Below, one piece after another: positions 25,247 to 33,976 of a stretch of DNA of 59,973 nucleotides. How positions within the stretch are numbered: position 1 is the stretch's first letter; every line of letters starts with the position of its first letter. This DNA is from JAKITW01 sp041598875 (GTDB lineage Bacteria > Desulfobacterota > Desulfobulbia > Desulfobulbales > BM004), in contig JBFHXP010000004.1 of assembly GCA_041598875.1 (NCBI GenBank), forward strand, positions 1-59,973, read 5' to 3'. A program made the translations under genes and the position numbers. The notes beneath the pieces are model-generated. The model was not told where the DNA came from and made no database searches. It saw only the letters and a list, made by a program, of their open reading frames with translations.

Positions 25247-26193
25247 CCCCCGAACCCTCTCTTCTCTTTGCTTTTCTTTTCCTTAGTGCCGGGCTTCTTC
25301 TCCTGGTCGGTGGCGGCGAGGTACTCGTCAGCGGCGCGGTTCATCTTGCCAGGGGGTTGGGACTCAGCACCCTGATCATCGGTCTGACCGTGGTCGCCTT
25401 TGGCACCTCCACCCCGGAACTCTTTGTCAGCCTGGCGGCAATGCTTGGAAATCACCCGGAAATCATGATCGGTAATGTGGTGGGCAGCAATATCGCCAAC
25501 ATCGGCCTTATCCTCGGAATTGCCGCCCTGATGGCCCCCCTGCCGGTCCTGTCCCTGAACCGGGTCCAAATCGAGCTTGCCCTGGTTCTGGCCGCCGGAT
25601 TCGTCCTCATCCTCTTTGCCTGGACCGGTGATATTCCGCGGGCGGTTGGATTTATCTTCATTGCCGCCCTGATTCTCTATACCTGGCACGCCTACCGCCG
25701 GGAAATCACCACCCAGAAAAAAAATGAATCAGCGGTAAAGAGAAACAGCAGAGATCTTGCCCTGAGCTCCGCTAAAATCGTCGCCGGCCTCATCCTCCTC
25801 GCCTACGGATCTCATCTCTTTATCAGGGGTGCGGTGGACGTGGCCCGATACTTCGAGGTCAGCGAACTGATCATCGGCCTGACCCTGGCGGCGGTTGGCA
25901 CCTCTCTGCCCGAACTTGCCTCGACGGTTGCCGCGGTGCGCCATCAGCAGAACCGCCTGATCATCGGCAACATCATCGGCAGCAACCTCTTCAACCTGCT
26001 GATGGTCCTGGGATGCGCCGCGGCGGTGCGCCCCTTTTCCGTGGGGCCGGAAATCCTCTACCGGGACCTGCCGGTCATGACCCTCTTTACCCTGCTGCTT
26101 CTTCCCCTGCTTGCCGGCAGAAGGGGAATCGGACGGCTGGCCGGCCTGTTTCTTCTTTGCGGCTACATGATCTATATTATTCTCCTTTATTAG
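25243..26193 (+). CDS. CaCA family sodium/calcium-type antiporter (YrbG-like)
   Basis: This integral membrane cation/proton or cation/sodium exchanger has 316 residues and ten predicted helices in two inverted halves. Each half carries the alpha-repeat motif: VAFGTSTPELFVSL with GNVVGSNIANIGLILG in the first, and AAVGTSLPELASTV with GNIIGSNLFNLLMVLG in the second. A polar loop (QKKNESAVKRNSRD) joins them. Ca(II) is the usual substrate in this family but is not proven here. The ATG overlaps the upstream stop by 4 bases. Confidence 0.9.
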   Translation: MTPEPSLLFAFLFLSAGLLLLVGGGEVLVSGAVHLARGLGLSTLIIGLTVVAFGTSTPELFVSLAAMLGNHPEIMIGNVVGSNIANIGLILGIAALMAPLPVLSLNRVQIELALVLAAGFVLILFAWTGDIPRAVGFIFIAALILYTWHAYRREITTQKKNESAVKRNSRDLALSSAKIVAGLILLAYGSHLFIRGAVDVARYFEVSELIIGLTLAAVGTSLPELASTVAAVRHQQNRLIIGNIIGSNLFNLLMVLGCAAAVRPFSVGPEILYRDLPVMTLFTLLLLPLLAGRRGIGRLAGLFLLCGYMIYIILLY

Positions 26194-26330
26194 AGCTTCC
26201 CCTTGCCGAATCATCACCTGTTCATATATAGTTTTCATCCGAAAGCGGGTCTCTCGACCTGGCCGCAACAAAAACCGGTCCGGAATCTGTGGCAACAGGG
26301 ACAGGCTATTATTTTTTTTGGGAGGATTTC

Positions 26331-26846
26331 ATGGAAGCAAAAAAGGTCTTCATCAGGCCGGACAACACGGCCATGATCACCTGCCCGGAATGTCAGAGCA
26401 CCCGCACGGTTTCCCTGGATAAAATTCCCAAGGGAAAACAGTTTCTGAAGATTAAATGTTCCTGTGCGAACGTCTTTGAGGTCAAGCTTGAATTCCGGAA
26501 ATTTTACCGGAAAGACACAAACCTCTACGGCACGATCAAACTGCTGGCAGCAAAAAACCCGAAAAAACCGGTTGAAGCGGGGGGAACCCGGTATGTCTGT
26601 TCAGTAACCAATCCCTGTGACTGTAAAATCGTGAACGTCTCCAAAACCGGGGTTGGCATCAACATGCCCGGTCGCCATGAATTTGAAGTGGGAGATACCC
26701 TGCTGGTGGAATTCAACCTTGATGACGCCAAAAAATCCCGGATCGAAAAAAAGCTCGTCATCAGGCTGGTCCGGGACAAATTTCTCGGCTGCGAGTTCAT
26801 CGCCGTTGACCAGTATGACAAGGCCCTGGGGTTCTATCTTCTGTAG
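26331..26846 (+). CDS. PilZ domain protein with N-terminal zinc-ribbon-like motif
   Basis: This 171-residue protein starts at ATG 26331 behind GGGAGGATTTC. The N-terminus has a CPEC...CSC arrangement (ITCPECQST near residue 18, IKCSCANVFEVKLEFRKFYRKD near 45), which suggests a small zinc ribbon. The C-terminal half is a PilZ-like beta-barrel with IVNVSKTGVGINMPG, the DxSxxG-type position being NVSKTG, and GCEFIAVD near the end. PilZ domains bind c-di-GMP through an RxxxR and D/NxSxxG pair. The RKFYRK segment may supply the arginines. The target process is unknown. Confidence 0.75.
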   Translation: MEAKKVFIRPDNTAMITCPECQSTRTVSLDKIPKGKQFLKIKCSCANVFEVKLEFRKFYRKDTNLYGTIKLLAAKNPKKPVEAGGTRYVCSVTNPCDCKIVNVSKTGVGINMPGRHEFEVGDTLLVEFNLDDAKKSRIEKKLVIRLVRDKFLGCEFIAVDQYDKALGFYLL

Positions 26847-26961
26847 GATCAAGAGACGAGAAATCTTTCCCTTGACAAGACAACCGCAAAAGGATAGAAA
26901 AACGGGCGCATAAGGATTCAAGAGCAACCACCTGGAGAAGAAATAAAACTGGTTGAAGAAG

Positions 26962-27288
26962 ATGATCGAGAAACGGAAGCACCGGCGAACTCCCTGCCTG
27001 AAACAAACCACAACCATAGTCACATCACCATCCGGAAGAGTGGTCGGCTCCCTGATCGACATCTCCAGCGGCGGCGCCCGGTTCAATTATGTTGATCTCG
27101 GCCGCCACCCTGACACGGATACCGACCTGAAAATCACCTTTCAGACGGAAAACGAGAAAAGGGAATTTTCCTGCCACCTGGTCTGGCAACGAACCAGCGA
27201 GCCGGTATCCATATTCAATGTAGTCCAGATGCGGGAGGGCGGGGTTTTTTTTGACAAACCGGTTGTGGAGAGTGCCGTCTCCTGCTGA
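26962..27288 (+). CDS. PilZ domain protein
   Basis: This single-domain PilZ protein has 108 residues. RKHRRTP near the N-terminus supplies the c-di-GMP-binding arginines. DISSGGARF matches the DxSxxG motif, and CHLVWQR is a typical later strand. Both binding motifs are intact, so c-di-GMP binding is likely. An in-frame TTG at 26953, nine bases upstream, has a better-placed GGAGAAG and could be the true start. It lies 115 bases after another PilZ gene and is followed by a strong terminator. Confidence 0.8.
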   Translation: MIEKRKHRRTPCLKQTTTIVTSPSGRVVGSLIDISSGGARFNYVDLGRHPDTDTDLKITFQTENEKREFSCHLVWQRTSEPVSIFNVVQMREGGVFFDKPVVESAVSC

Positions 27289-27347
27289 GGGGAAAACCCG
27301 GTTGTCGCCAACAGAAGATAACTCGATTTCCTTTTGTTTCATCTATC

Positions 27348-27380
27348 AAAAAAAAGAGGCCCATGCGGGCCTCTTTTTTT
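27348..27380 (+). terminator. Rho-independent terminator after the PilZ pair
   Basis: AGAGGCCC (27355-27362) pairs perfectly with GGGCCTCT (27367-27374) around an ATGC loop. It is flanked by an A-tract and a T-tract, so it works on both strands. It lies 60 bases after the second PilZ stop. Confidence 0.92.
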
Positions 27381-27714
27381 GGGAACTCTCTTCCAAGTAA
27401 CCCAAACTTAACTGGTTGAAATTACGTGATTCATTTTGTTAAAGAGAATTTCGAATCATGAAGTTTATTACGGCCTGTGGTTGCATTTTTTTATCTTTGT
27501 CACGGTCTCGACGTTTCGAATGATATGAACGGTAAATTCAATCATCTGTGCCTCAATAGTGAACTTCCTTCTTCCCCTTCGACATTCATTATTCATGATT
27601 CGATATTCTCTGATCTTTTTCAAAATTGTCTGTTTCCGGATTGAAAACAACCACGTGTAGCCATCCGGAAAAAACAGACTTTCCGGATGGACACTAATTA
27701 CTCCTTATCCCACC
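27381..27714. other. gene-free AT-rich region with repeat-derived sequence
   Basis: This AT-rich stretch lies between the PilZ terminator and the lsrF-like gene. A minus-strand frame (27468-27650, 60 codons) is open, but its first part is the repeat described at 27612-27698 and the rest contains ATTCATTATTCATGATTCGATATTC-type simple sequence (split here: ATTCATTATT, CATGATTCGATATTC). I consider it non-coding. Confidence 0.5.
27612..27698 (-). repeat. partial copy of the CCGGA hairpin repeat family
   Basis: This is the reverse complement of the first half of the element at the right edge (59803-59973), matching over about 85 bases from GATCTTTTTCAAAATTGTCT to GGACACTAAT. It contains CCATCCGG (27661-27668) pairing with CCGGATGG (27683-27690). 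The half with the AAGTATG...CATACTT palindrome is missing and replaced by unrelated AT-rich sequence. Confidence 0.8.
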
Positions 27715-28590
27715 CTATTTTTTCGCCTTTAATTCAAGAAACAGCTGATGGGCCTCCTGGGGAGCCATATCCTCATGGACCACCTTTTTTACCGCCTGGA
27801 TCATGGCCACCGGATCTTCCGATTGAAATATATTACGGCCCATGTCCACACCGGCGGCTCCCTGCTGCACGGCATTATGGGCCATGGTCAGGGCATCGAG
27901 CTCCGGGATCTTCTTGCCGCCGGCCATAACGATGGGCACCGGGCAACTGGCGGTCACGGTTTCAAAACCGTCAGGGATATAGTAGGTCTTGACGTAATGG
28001 GCGCCCAGTTCGGCACAGATCCGGCAGGCAAGCCGGAAGTAGCGGGCATCACGGACCATGTCCCGGCCCACCGCGGTTACCGCCAGTATCGGGATGCCGT
28101 ACCGGGAACCCATGTCCACCAACCGGGTCATGTTATGGACCGACTGGGTCTCATACTCGCCGCCGATAAACACCTGGACTGCCAGGGCGGCGACATTAAG
28201 GCGGATGGCGTCTTCCATGGCCACGGCTATCTGTTCATTGGACAGCTCCTTGAGCACGCTGGGCCCGCCACTGGCCCGAAGAACGATGGCCCGGCCATAT
28301 GACGGCGGGACCATTGAACGCAGGGCGCCGCGGGTGAGCATCAGGGTGTCGGCATGGGGGGCAATGGGGAGAATATTAACGTCAATGCGTTCAAGTCCGG
28401 TGGTGGGCCCCTGAAAATATCCATGATCAATGGCCAGCATTACCGTCCGACCGCTTTCCGGATTAAAAATCCGGGCAAGACGATTCTTCATTCCCCAGTC
28501 AAGGTTATTGGATCCCTTGAGAAAAAAACCATCGTTATTTGCCGGCACGTCCAGGCTGTAATTTTTTCCTTCCTTGTCCACTTCAGGCAT
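27715..28590 (-). CDS. lsrF: LsrF-like class I aldolase/thiolase
   Basis: This 291-residue TIM-barrel protein is strongly similar to Escherichia coli LsrF along its length. Shared stretches include LDWGMKNRLARIFNP, GRTVMLAIDHGYFQGPTTG, LTRGALRSMVPP, RLNVAALAVQVFIG, GRDMVRDARYF, IVMAGGKKIPE and GVDMGRNIFQSEDPVAM. The Schiff-base Lys position is conserved in VKTYYIPDGFE. LsrF is the last enzyme of autoinducer-2 breakdown, transferring an acetyl group from 3-hydroxy-2,4-pentanedione-5-phosphate to CoA. No lsrA-D, lsrK, lsrR or lsrG is present, so another sugar-phosphate substrate is possible. The neighbour is a zinc alcohol dehydrogenase. Confidence 0.82.
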   Translation of the reverse strand: MPEVDKEGKNYSLDVPANNDGFFLKGSNNLDWGMKNRLARIFNPESGRTVMLAIDHGYFQGPTTGLERIDVNILPIAPHADTLMLTRGALRSMVPPSYGRAIVLRASGGPSVLKELSNEQIAVAMEDAIRLNVAALAVQVFIGGEYETQSVHNMTRLVDMGSRYGIPILAVTAVGRDMVRDARYFRLACRICAELGAHYVKTYYIPDGFETVTASCPVPIVMAGGKKIPELDALTMAHNAVQQGAAGVDMGRNIFQSEDPVAMIQAVKKVVHEDMAPQEAHQLFLELKAKK

Positions 28591-28620
28591 GCTCTTCCTC
28601 CTTCAGATTCTCAAAAATAG

Positions 28621-28680
28621 GTGCTCGTCCGGAAGTTTTTTCCCGGAGGGTTACACCAAACTGTTTTCAGTCCGGAAGCC
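28621..28680 (+). repeat. degenerate fragment of the CCGGA hairpin repeat family
   Basis: GTCCGGAAGTTTTTTCCCGGAGGGTTACAC (28627-28656, split as GTCCGGAAGTTTTTT and CCCGGAGGGTTACAC) and CTGTTTTCAGTCCGGAAGCC align with the left part of the right-edge copy, with several changes. It lies between the lsrF-like gene and the alcohol dehydrogenase gene, in the 236-base gap that also holds the lsrF-like promoter. Confidence 0.65.
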
Positions 28681-28826
28681 TCGAATCCGGTCATCATTGA
28701 TACTCCCGCAAAAAGCCATGGGATGGCCAAGTACACTGGTTCACAAATATGGTGACGAACCTCGAATCATGCTGCCAACTTCAGTTGCTCACAAAACATC
28801 CCAAGCCTTTCCGGCCGGCACCGCCG

Positions 28827-29858
28827 TTATTTCTGGGGATGGATAATCACCTTGATCGACTCCCTGGCCTCGGCGGTAAGGGCAAAGCCACGGCCCGCAT
28901 CAGCCAGACCGAAACTGTGGCTGATCATCGGCCCGACATCGACCCGGCCGCGGCTGATAAGTTCAAGCGCGGCAACACAATCCTTCGGACCACCGGCATA
29001 GGTGGTGGTGATGGTCACATCACGCCGCCAGAAAAGATCATTTACCGAAACCGGAATGGTCACTCCGTCCATGGTCGGGGCGAACAGCAAAATTGTCCCG
29101 CCGCGATCCACCGATTCCATGGCCTGCCTGAAAACACTCTCGGCCATGGCGCAGACAATAACCACATCAGCTCCGCGACCGTTATTTGCCTCTCTGAAAC
29201 GGGCGGCCACGTCCTCCCTCCCGTCAACAGCGATATCCGCTCCGAAACCGAGGGCCGCGTCAAGGCGGAACGGGCTGATATCAGTGGCAGCAACCAGGCC
29301 GCAACCCGTTGCCGCGGCAAGGTGGACATGGAGAAGCCCGGCCAGGCCGCTTCCCAGCACCAGGACCGAAGCCCCCGCCCTCATGCCGGCAATTCTCTGG
29401 CCCCGCAAGACACAGGCCAGCGGCTCGACAAAGGTCGCCTCGTCATATCCAAGATCTCCGGGAATCCTCCAGGTGCCCCGCTGGACATTAACCGCAGGCA
29501 GACGCACATATTCGCAGAAACCACCCGGATCAAAACGGGTGCCTGAGAGAAGCAGCTCACAAACCGTTTCATGGCCGTTCAGGCAGTAATGGCAGGAACC
29601 GCATGGAACATGGTGGGTGGACACAACCCGGTCGCCCACGGAAAATCCCCGCACACCCCCGCCAACCTTGACCACCTCGCCGGCAATCTCATGGCCCAGT
29701 ATCAGCGGCGCCTTATGGATCCGGTACCACTCCATCACGTCGCTGCCGCAGATACCACTGGCATGGACGCGGACCAGCAGTTCACCATCCCTGATCACCG
29801 GGGTCGGCCAGTCCTCAAGCCGCACGTCCCGGTTATTATAATACATAGCTACCCGCAT
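28827..29858 (-). CDS. zinc-dependent alcohol dehydrogenase (sorbitol/threonine dehydrogenase-like)
   Basis: This medium-chain dehydrogenase/reductase has 343 residues. Catalytic zinc ligands appear in SGICGSDVMEW and LILGHEIAGEV. The structural zinc cluster is PCGSCHYCLNGHETVC (four Cys). The Rossmann motif is VLVLGSGLAGLLHV, followed by AATDISPFRLDAA with an Asp that indicates NAD(H) preference. The ATG at 29858 follows GAGGAAG; the frame extends to 30035 without similarity. It lies upstream of the lsrF-like gene on the same strand but 236 bases away, so a shared pathway is suggested, not shown. Confidence 0.88.
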   Translation of the reverse strand: MRVAMYYNNRDVRLEDWPTPVIRDGELLVRVHASGICGSDVMEWYRIHKAPLILGHEIAGEVVKVGGGVRGFSVGDRVVSTHHVPCGSCHYCLNGHETVCELLLSGTRFDPGGFCEYVRLPAVNVQRGTWRIPGDLGYDEATFVEPLACVLRGQRIAGMRAGASVLVLGSGLAGLLHVHLAAATGCGLVAATDISPFRLDAALGFGADIAVDGREDVAARFREANNGRGADVVIVCAMAESVFRQAMESVDRGGTILLFAPTMDGVTIPVSVNDLFWRRDVTITTTYAGGPKDCVAALELISRGRVDVGPMISHSFGLADAGRGFALTAEARESIKVIIHPQK

Positions 29859-30182
29859 GAAAGACTTCCTCATTAAATCAAAAAAATCAGTGACCGGTTT
29901 CGGCACCCAACTATAGCGCAAGCAAGACCGGGAAACAATCGACTTTTCCCATGGCTGCCACGAATGTCCTGTCATGAAAAGGGATGCATCCTCCTGGGAA
30001 ACATTCCCCATTCCACTGGCCGCAACCTGCGGCAATGCCGTTCTTTTTTCTTGAAGAAAAAATTGTTTTTGAGCAGCAACTCTGTTATATAGTTTAGTTT
30101 ACCCCGTGGCTGGGGAAAAATGGCGTGCGCCAAAACATGTAACCATTAAATAACAAAACAAAACCAAAGGGCAAACACAAAC
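29859..30182. other. divergent intergenic region containing the rpsA promoter and leader
   Basis: This 324-base gap lies between the dehydrogenase gene (minus) and rpsA (plus). The right part holds the rpsA promoter and a leader of about 85 bases. The leader has a small palindrome (TGGCGTGCGCCA, 30121-30132) and an A-rich, Shine-Dalgarno-poor stretch before the ATG. The left part shows no gene. Confidence 0.5.
30063..30091 (+). promoter_or_regulatory. candidate sigma-70 promoter for rpsA
   Basis: TTGTTT (30063-30068) and TATATA (30086-30091) are separated by 17 bases, about 90 bases upstream of the rpsA start. The match to consensus is good, and it faces the only gene downstream on this strand. 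Confidence 0.6.
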
Positions 30183-31964
30183 ATGACTAGCAAATCATTA
30201 CACAACCCCGCCGATGATGCCGGCGGCTCCGAAATGGAAGAAATGGGCTTCGCAGACCTCTTTGAGATGGATGAAAACAATACGGTGAGCAAGGTGGGCG
30301 ATGTGCTCATGGGCACCGTAGTCGGTGTGGTGGAAGACCACGTCCTCATCGACATCGGCGACAAGGCCGAAAGCTACATCCCCATCTCTGAATTCAAGAA
30401 CGAGGACGGCGATCTCACCTTTAACATCGGGGATACCTTCGAGGTTTTTGTCGAAAAGAGAAAAGAAGAGGGTGGTCTTCTGCTCTCCCGGGAAAAGGCC
30501 ATCGGCATCAAAGTGTGGGAAGAGATCGCCAAAATCCAGGCTGAAGACGGTACCATCGAGGGCCGGATTGAAAGCCGGGTCAAGGGCGGCATGTCCGTTG
30601 ATATCGGTGTTCCCGCCTTCCTGCCCTATTCTCAGATTGATCTGCGCCCGGTCAAGGATCTGGACGCCCTTATAAATAAGACATTTGATTTCAAGATTCT
30701 CAAATTCAACCGCAAGCGCAACAATGTTGTAATCTCTCGCCGGGCCATTCTTGAGGATGCGCGTAACTCCAAGCGCGAAGAGATGCGCTCAAGCCTCGCG
30801 GAAAACATGACCATCACCGGCTCGGTCACCAATATCACCGACTACGGTCTGTTCATTGACCTGGGCGGCATGGACGGGCTCTGCCATATCACCGACCTTT
30901 CCTGGGGCCGGGTCTCTCACCCGTCCCGGCTCTACAAGGTCGGCGACGAGATCGAGGTCAAAGTCCTCAAGTATGACCGCGAACATGACCGGGTTTCCCT
31001 GGGCGTCAAACAGCTCAAGGCAGACCCCTGGGCCACGGTAACCGAGCGGTATCCCGTTGGCTCCAAGACCACCGGCAAGGTGGTGAGCATCACTGACTAC
31101 GGCGTATTTGTCGAAATCGAGGAGGGCGTGGAAGGCCTTATTCACATCTCGGAAATGACATGGTCCAAAAAACCTCGCCACCCCTCTAAAATGGTCGCCG
31201 TCGGCGAGACTGTCGAGGTCATGGTCCTCAATATCGAGACCGAAACCAAACGTATCTCCCTGGGCATGAAACAGCTCCAGCCAAACCCCTGGGATCTGGT
31301 GGTGGAAAACTATCCCGTTGGTTCGATCATCGAAGGAAAAATTAAAAACATCACTGATTTCGGTATCTTCATCGGCATTGAGGAGGGCATTGACGGCCTG
31401 ATCCACGTCTCCGATCTCTCCTGGACCGAACGGATCAAACATCCCTCGGAAAAATATGCCAAGGGTGAAACCATCCAGGCGGTTGTTCTCAAGATTGACC
31501 GGGAGAACGAGCGCTTCTCACTGGGCGTCAAGCAACTTGAGCCCGATCCCTGGCAGGCGGCGATGGAAAACTACCCGCTTGGCACCACGGTGGAGGGAAA
31601 AATCACCAATGTCACTGACTTCGGTGTATTTGTCCAGCTGGAAGAGGGAATTGAGGGATTGGTCCATGTCTCTGAAATCAGCAAGGACAAGATAACCACC
31701 CCCGTTGGCATGTACACGGTCGGCGACTCACTCCAGATCATGGTCATCAACGTCTCGGCAAAGGACCGCAAGATCGGCCTGTCGATCAAGGCGCTTGAAG
31801 AAGGCTCTGATCAGGGTTCTTTCGAAGACTACAAGAAGAAGCAGCCAAGCGGCCCCTCGACCATCGGGGACCTCCTGAAAGAGGCCTCGGAAAATCGGGA
31901 GACCCGGGCAGCGGAGAGCAACGGGGCCGGAGACGCATCGGCTGAAGCAGATAAAACCGAATAG
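30183..31964 (+). CDS. rpsA: 30S ribosomal protein S1
   Basis: S1 binds mRNA and helps initiation on weak ribosome sites. It has 593 residues with six S1 domains at roughly 38-105, 122-190, 207-275, 292-362, 379-449 and 466-535. The repeated motif is ITDYGxFxxxxxGxxGLxHxSxxxW. A 37-residue acidic N-terminal extension (GSEMEEMGFADLFEMDE) and an acidic, low-complexity tail are present. The leader lacks a strong Shine-Dalgarno, as is common for rpsA, where S1 represses its own translation. sppA and an IHF-like gene follow; the rpsA-ihfB neighbourhood is widely conserved. Confidence 0.95.
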   Translation: MTSKSLHNPADDAGGSEMEEMGFADLFEMDENNTVSKVGDVLMGTVVGVVEDHVLIDIGDKAESYIPISEFKNEDGDLTFNIGDTFEVFVEKRKEEGGLLLSREKAIGIKVWEEIAKIQAEDGTIEGRIESRVKGGMSVDIGVPAFLPYSQIDLRPVKDLDALINKTFDFKILKFNRKRNNVVISRRAILEDARNSKREEMRSSLAENMTITGSVTNITDYGLFIDLGGMDGLCHITDLSWGRVSHPSRLYKVGDEIEVKVLKYDREHDRVSLGVKQLKADPWATVTERYPVGSKTTGKVVSITDYGVFVEIEEGVEGLIHISEMTWSKKPRHPSKMVAVGETVEVMVLNIETETKRISLGMKQLQPNPWDLVVENYPVGSIIEGKIKNITDFGIFIGIEEGIDGLIHVSDLSWTERIKHPSEKYAKGETIQAVVLKIDRENERFSLGVKQLEPDPWQAAMENYPLGTTVEGKITNVTDFGVFVQLEEGIEGLVHVSEISKDKITTPVGMYTVGDSLQIMVINVSAKDRKIGLSIKALEEGSDQGSFEDYKKKQPSGPSTIGDLLKEASENRETRAAESNGAGDASAEADKTE

Positions 31965-31967
31965 GTG

Positions 31968-31985
31968 CGGCACCACATCGTGCCG
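31968..31985 (+). other. hairpin in the rpsA-sppA gap
   Basis: CGGCAC (31968-31973) and GTGCCG (31980-31985) form a perfect 6-bp stem right after the rpsA stop, with no T-tract. It could stabilise the rpsA mRNA end or lower read-through into sppA. Confidence 0.4.
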
Positions 31986-32008
31986 ATTCATTACCGCGGT
32001 TGACTGCC

Positions 32009-32920
32009 ATGTCTTTTCGCCAGCAGCATCCCGTTCTGACGGGGATTTTCATATTGGCAGTGATATTCCTCCTCTTTGCAGGGGGAGTATCGCTGCTCAT
32101 TTCATCACTGATCTCCCGAACCAGCGGAAGTGATCTTTTCGTTGCCGGCAGCGGTGTCGGCGTTGTTGAACTGAAAGGGTTGCTTACCTCCCCGGAGGAA
32201 ATACTCGACGAGCTCACCTCCTTCCGGCAGAACGAGAACATCAAGGCAATCGTTCTCCGGATCGACAGTCCTGGCGGCGCGGTTGGGGCTGCCCAGGAAG
32301 TTTTCACCGAGGTAAACCGTACCAATGCGGTAAAACCGGTCATTGCCTCCATGGGTTCGCTTGCTGCCTCGGGCGGGTACTATGCCGCTCTCGGGGCGCG
32401 GCGGATATATGCCAATCCCGGCACCTTGACCGGCAGCATTGGGGTTATCGTAAAGTTTGCCAATCTCGAGGATTTCTTCGGCAAGATCGGCTATAAGAAC
32501 GATGTGGTAAAGAGCGGCGCGCTCAAGGATCTGGGATCGCTGAACAGATCACTGACCCCGGAGGAGCGGACCGTTCTTCAGCAGCTCATCGACTCCGTGC
32601 ACCACCAGTTTGTCCGTGACATCGCAAAAAGCCGGTCCATGCCCGAAGAAGTGGTCATGAAACTGGCAGACGGACGGATTTACAGCGGGGAACAGGCCAG
32701 GGACCTCGGCCTGATTGACGAACTTGGAAACTTCACCGACGCGGTAACAGCTGCCGCCGCCTTAGGTGGGCTGAAAGACAGCGCAGCACCAAACGTGATT
32801 TATCCACGGAAAAAAAGGTCGTGGCTCAGCCTTCTTGAAGGGCGGTCCGCACTTGATGCGCTCCACGCAATCATCCAAACCCATCCGGTGCTTTCCTATG
32901 AATGGACCGGTATACAATAA
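32009..32920 (+). CDS. sppA: signal peptide peptidase SppA (short form)
   Basis: This membrane-anchored serine protease degrades cleaved signal peptides. It has 303 residues. One N-terminal membrane helix (TGIFILAVIFLLFAGGVSLLI, residues about 10-30) is followed by the protease domain. The nucleophile Ser lies in SMGSLAASGGYYAAL and the general-base Lys in VKSGALKDLG. LRIDSPGGAVG and GTLTGSIGVI are family signatures. The ATG at 32009 is chosen over the TTG at 32000; neither has a strong ribosome site. It lies between rpsA and an IHF/HU gene. Confidence 0.92.
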   Translation: MSFRQQHPVLTGIFILAVIFLLFAGGVSLLISSLISRTSGSDLFVAGSGVGVVELKGLLTSPEEILDELTSFRQNENIKAIVLRIDSPGGAVGAAQEVFTEVNRTNAVKPVIASMGSLAASGGYYAALGARRIYANPGTLTGSIGVIVKFANLEDFFGKIGYKNDVVKSGALKDLGSLNRSLTPEERTVLQQLIDSVHHQFVRDIAKSRSMPEEVVMKLADGRIYSGEQARDLGLIDELGNFTDAVTAAAALGGLKDSAAPNVIYPRKKRSWLSLLEGRSALDALHAIIQTHPVLSYEWTGIQ

Positions 32921-32937
32921 AAGTGAAAGATAAGGCC

Positions 32938-33228
32938 ATGCTGAAAAGAGATCTGATAAACAAAGTCACCGACCAACTCGACGGCTATCTGAAAAAAGAT
33001 ATTGAACAGGCTGTTGATATTATTCTGGAAACAATGGCCGGCGCCCTCAACCAGGGTCGCCGCGTGGAAATACGTGGTTTCGGGAGTTTTTCCGTGCGCG
33101 AACGCAAGGCCCGGAAAACCAAGAATCCGAAAACCGGAAAAATAATGAATATTCCGGAGCGTAAGACCCTGCACTTCACCATGAGCAAATCCCTTAAAGA
33201 GGCTCTGGTAAAAGGCGAGGCCAAATAA
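32938..33228 (+). CDS. ihfB: integration host factor / HU family DNA-binding protein (IHF beta-like)
   Basis: This 96-residue histone-like DNA-bending protein has helices 1-2 at MLKRDLINKVTD and the arm region EIRGFGSFSVRERKARKTKNPKTG. The conserved Pro of the intercalating tip lies in NIPERKTLHF. The position behind rpsA and the sequence suggest the IHF beta subunit, but an HU assignment cannot be excluded by eye. The start at 32938 gives the family N-terminus; the frame overlaps the end of sppA if started at 32902. Confidence 0.88.
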   Translation: MLKRDLINKVTDQLDGYLKKDIEQAVDIILETMAGALNQGRRVEIRGFGSFSVRERKARKTKNPKTGKIMNIPERKTLHFTMSKSLKEALVKGEAK

Positions 33229-33249
33229 TCCGGCAGGCGGTCGCCGTGG

Positions 33250-33864
33250 TCAGCCGATAAAGGGGTCCACGGCGCCCTTTCCTTTCCGCAGTATCTCCGG
33301 TTGATCCCCGATCAGGGCAATCACGGTGGAGGGATCCGGATAGATTCTTCCACCGTCAATGATCAGATCCACCCTGTTTCCGAGAAGCTCCTCAAACTCA
33401 AAGGCCTCGGAAAAGGGCGGGTCATCGGGGTCAAGGATGGCGCTGGTTGTCACAATCGGGTTGCCCAGTTCCTCGACAAGGGCAAGGGAAATCCGGTTGT
33501 CCGGCACCCGGATACCCACGGTTTTCTGCTTGGTGACCATAATCTTGGGCACCATTTTGGTGGCAGGAAGCACAAAGGTGTACGGCCCAGGCAGGTGTTT
33601 TTTCATCAACCGATACGCATTATTAGACACGTATCCATAATCACTTACATTCTTGAGGCTGGAGCACATAAAGCTGAACGGCTTGTGCTGCGGCCTCTTT
33701 TTTATTTGAAAAATGCGCCGGACCGCCTTCTGATTGAATATGTCACACCCTATGCCGTAGACCGTGTCCGTGGGGTAACAGATAATCGCGCCGGCACGCA
33801 ATTTTTCCACCACCTGGCGGATCAGGCGCGGCTGCGGGTTGTCTGGATTGATTGAGAAATACAT
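33250..33864 (-). CDS. Sua5/YciO/YrdC family protein (threonylcarbamoyl-AMP synthase-like)
   Basis: This 204-residue YrdC-fold protein matches the YciO branch: GAIICYPTDTVYGIGCDIF, KKRPQHKPFSFMCSSL, LPGPYTFVLPAT and IGIRVPDN-like VGIRVPDNRI, then SAILDPDDPPF. YrdC/Sua5 makes threonylcarbamoyl-AMP for the t6A modification of tRNA. Whether a YciO-type member does so is less certain. It is convergent with the IHF-like gene (21-base gap) and divergent from ppx/gppA. Confidence 0.88.
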   Translation of the reverse strand: MYFSINPDNPQPRLIRQVVEKLRAGAIICYPTDTVYGIGCDIFNQKAVRRIFQIKKRPQHKPFSFMCSSLKNVSDYGYVSNNAYRLMKKHLPGPYTFVLPATKMVPKIMVTKQKTVGIRVPDNRISLALVEELGNPIVTTSAILDPDDPPFSEAFEFEELLGNRVDLIIDGGRIYPDPSTVIALIGDQPEILRKGKGAVDPFIG

Positions 33865-33976
33865 GGCTCTCTGCCTCGTACCGGAATATTCATCTCTTCA
33901 AAATGGCCTTCATTAATACAGCGCTCGAACCACCTCATATTGGCATGAAAACCGGGCCAAATCCAGGATATTTTAT

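Noticed and set aside
27468..27650. 60-codon minus-strand open frame in the PilZ-lsrF gap
   Set aside because: Its first third is the dispersed repeat and the rest is AT-rich simple sequence. It has no ribosome site and no recognisable protein pattern.
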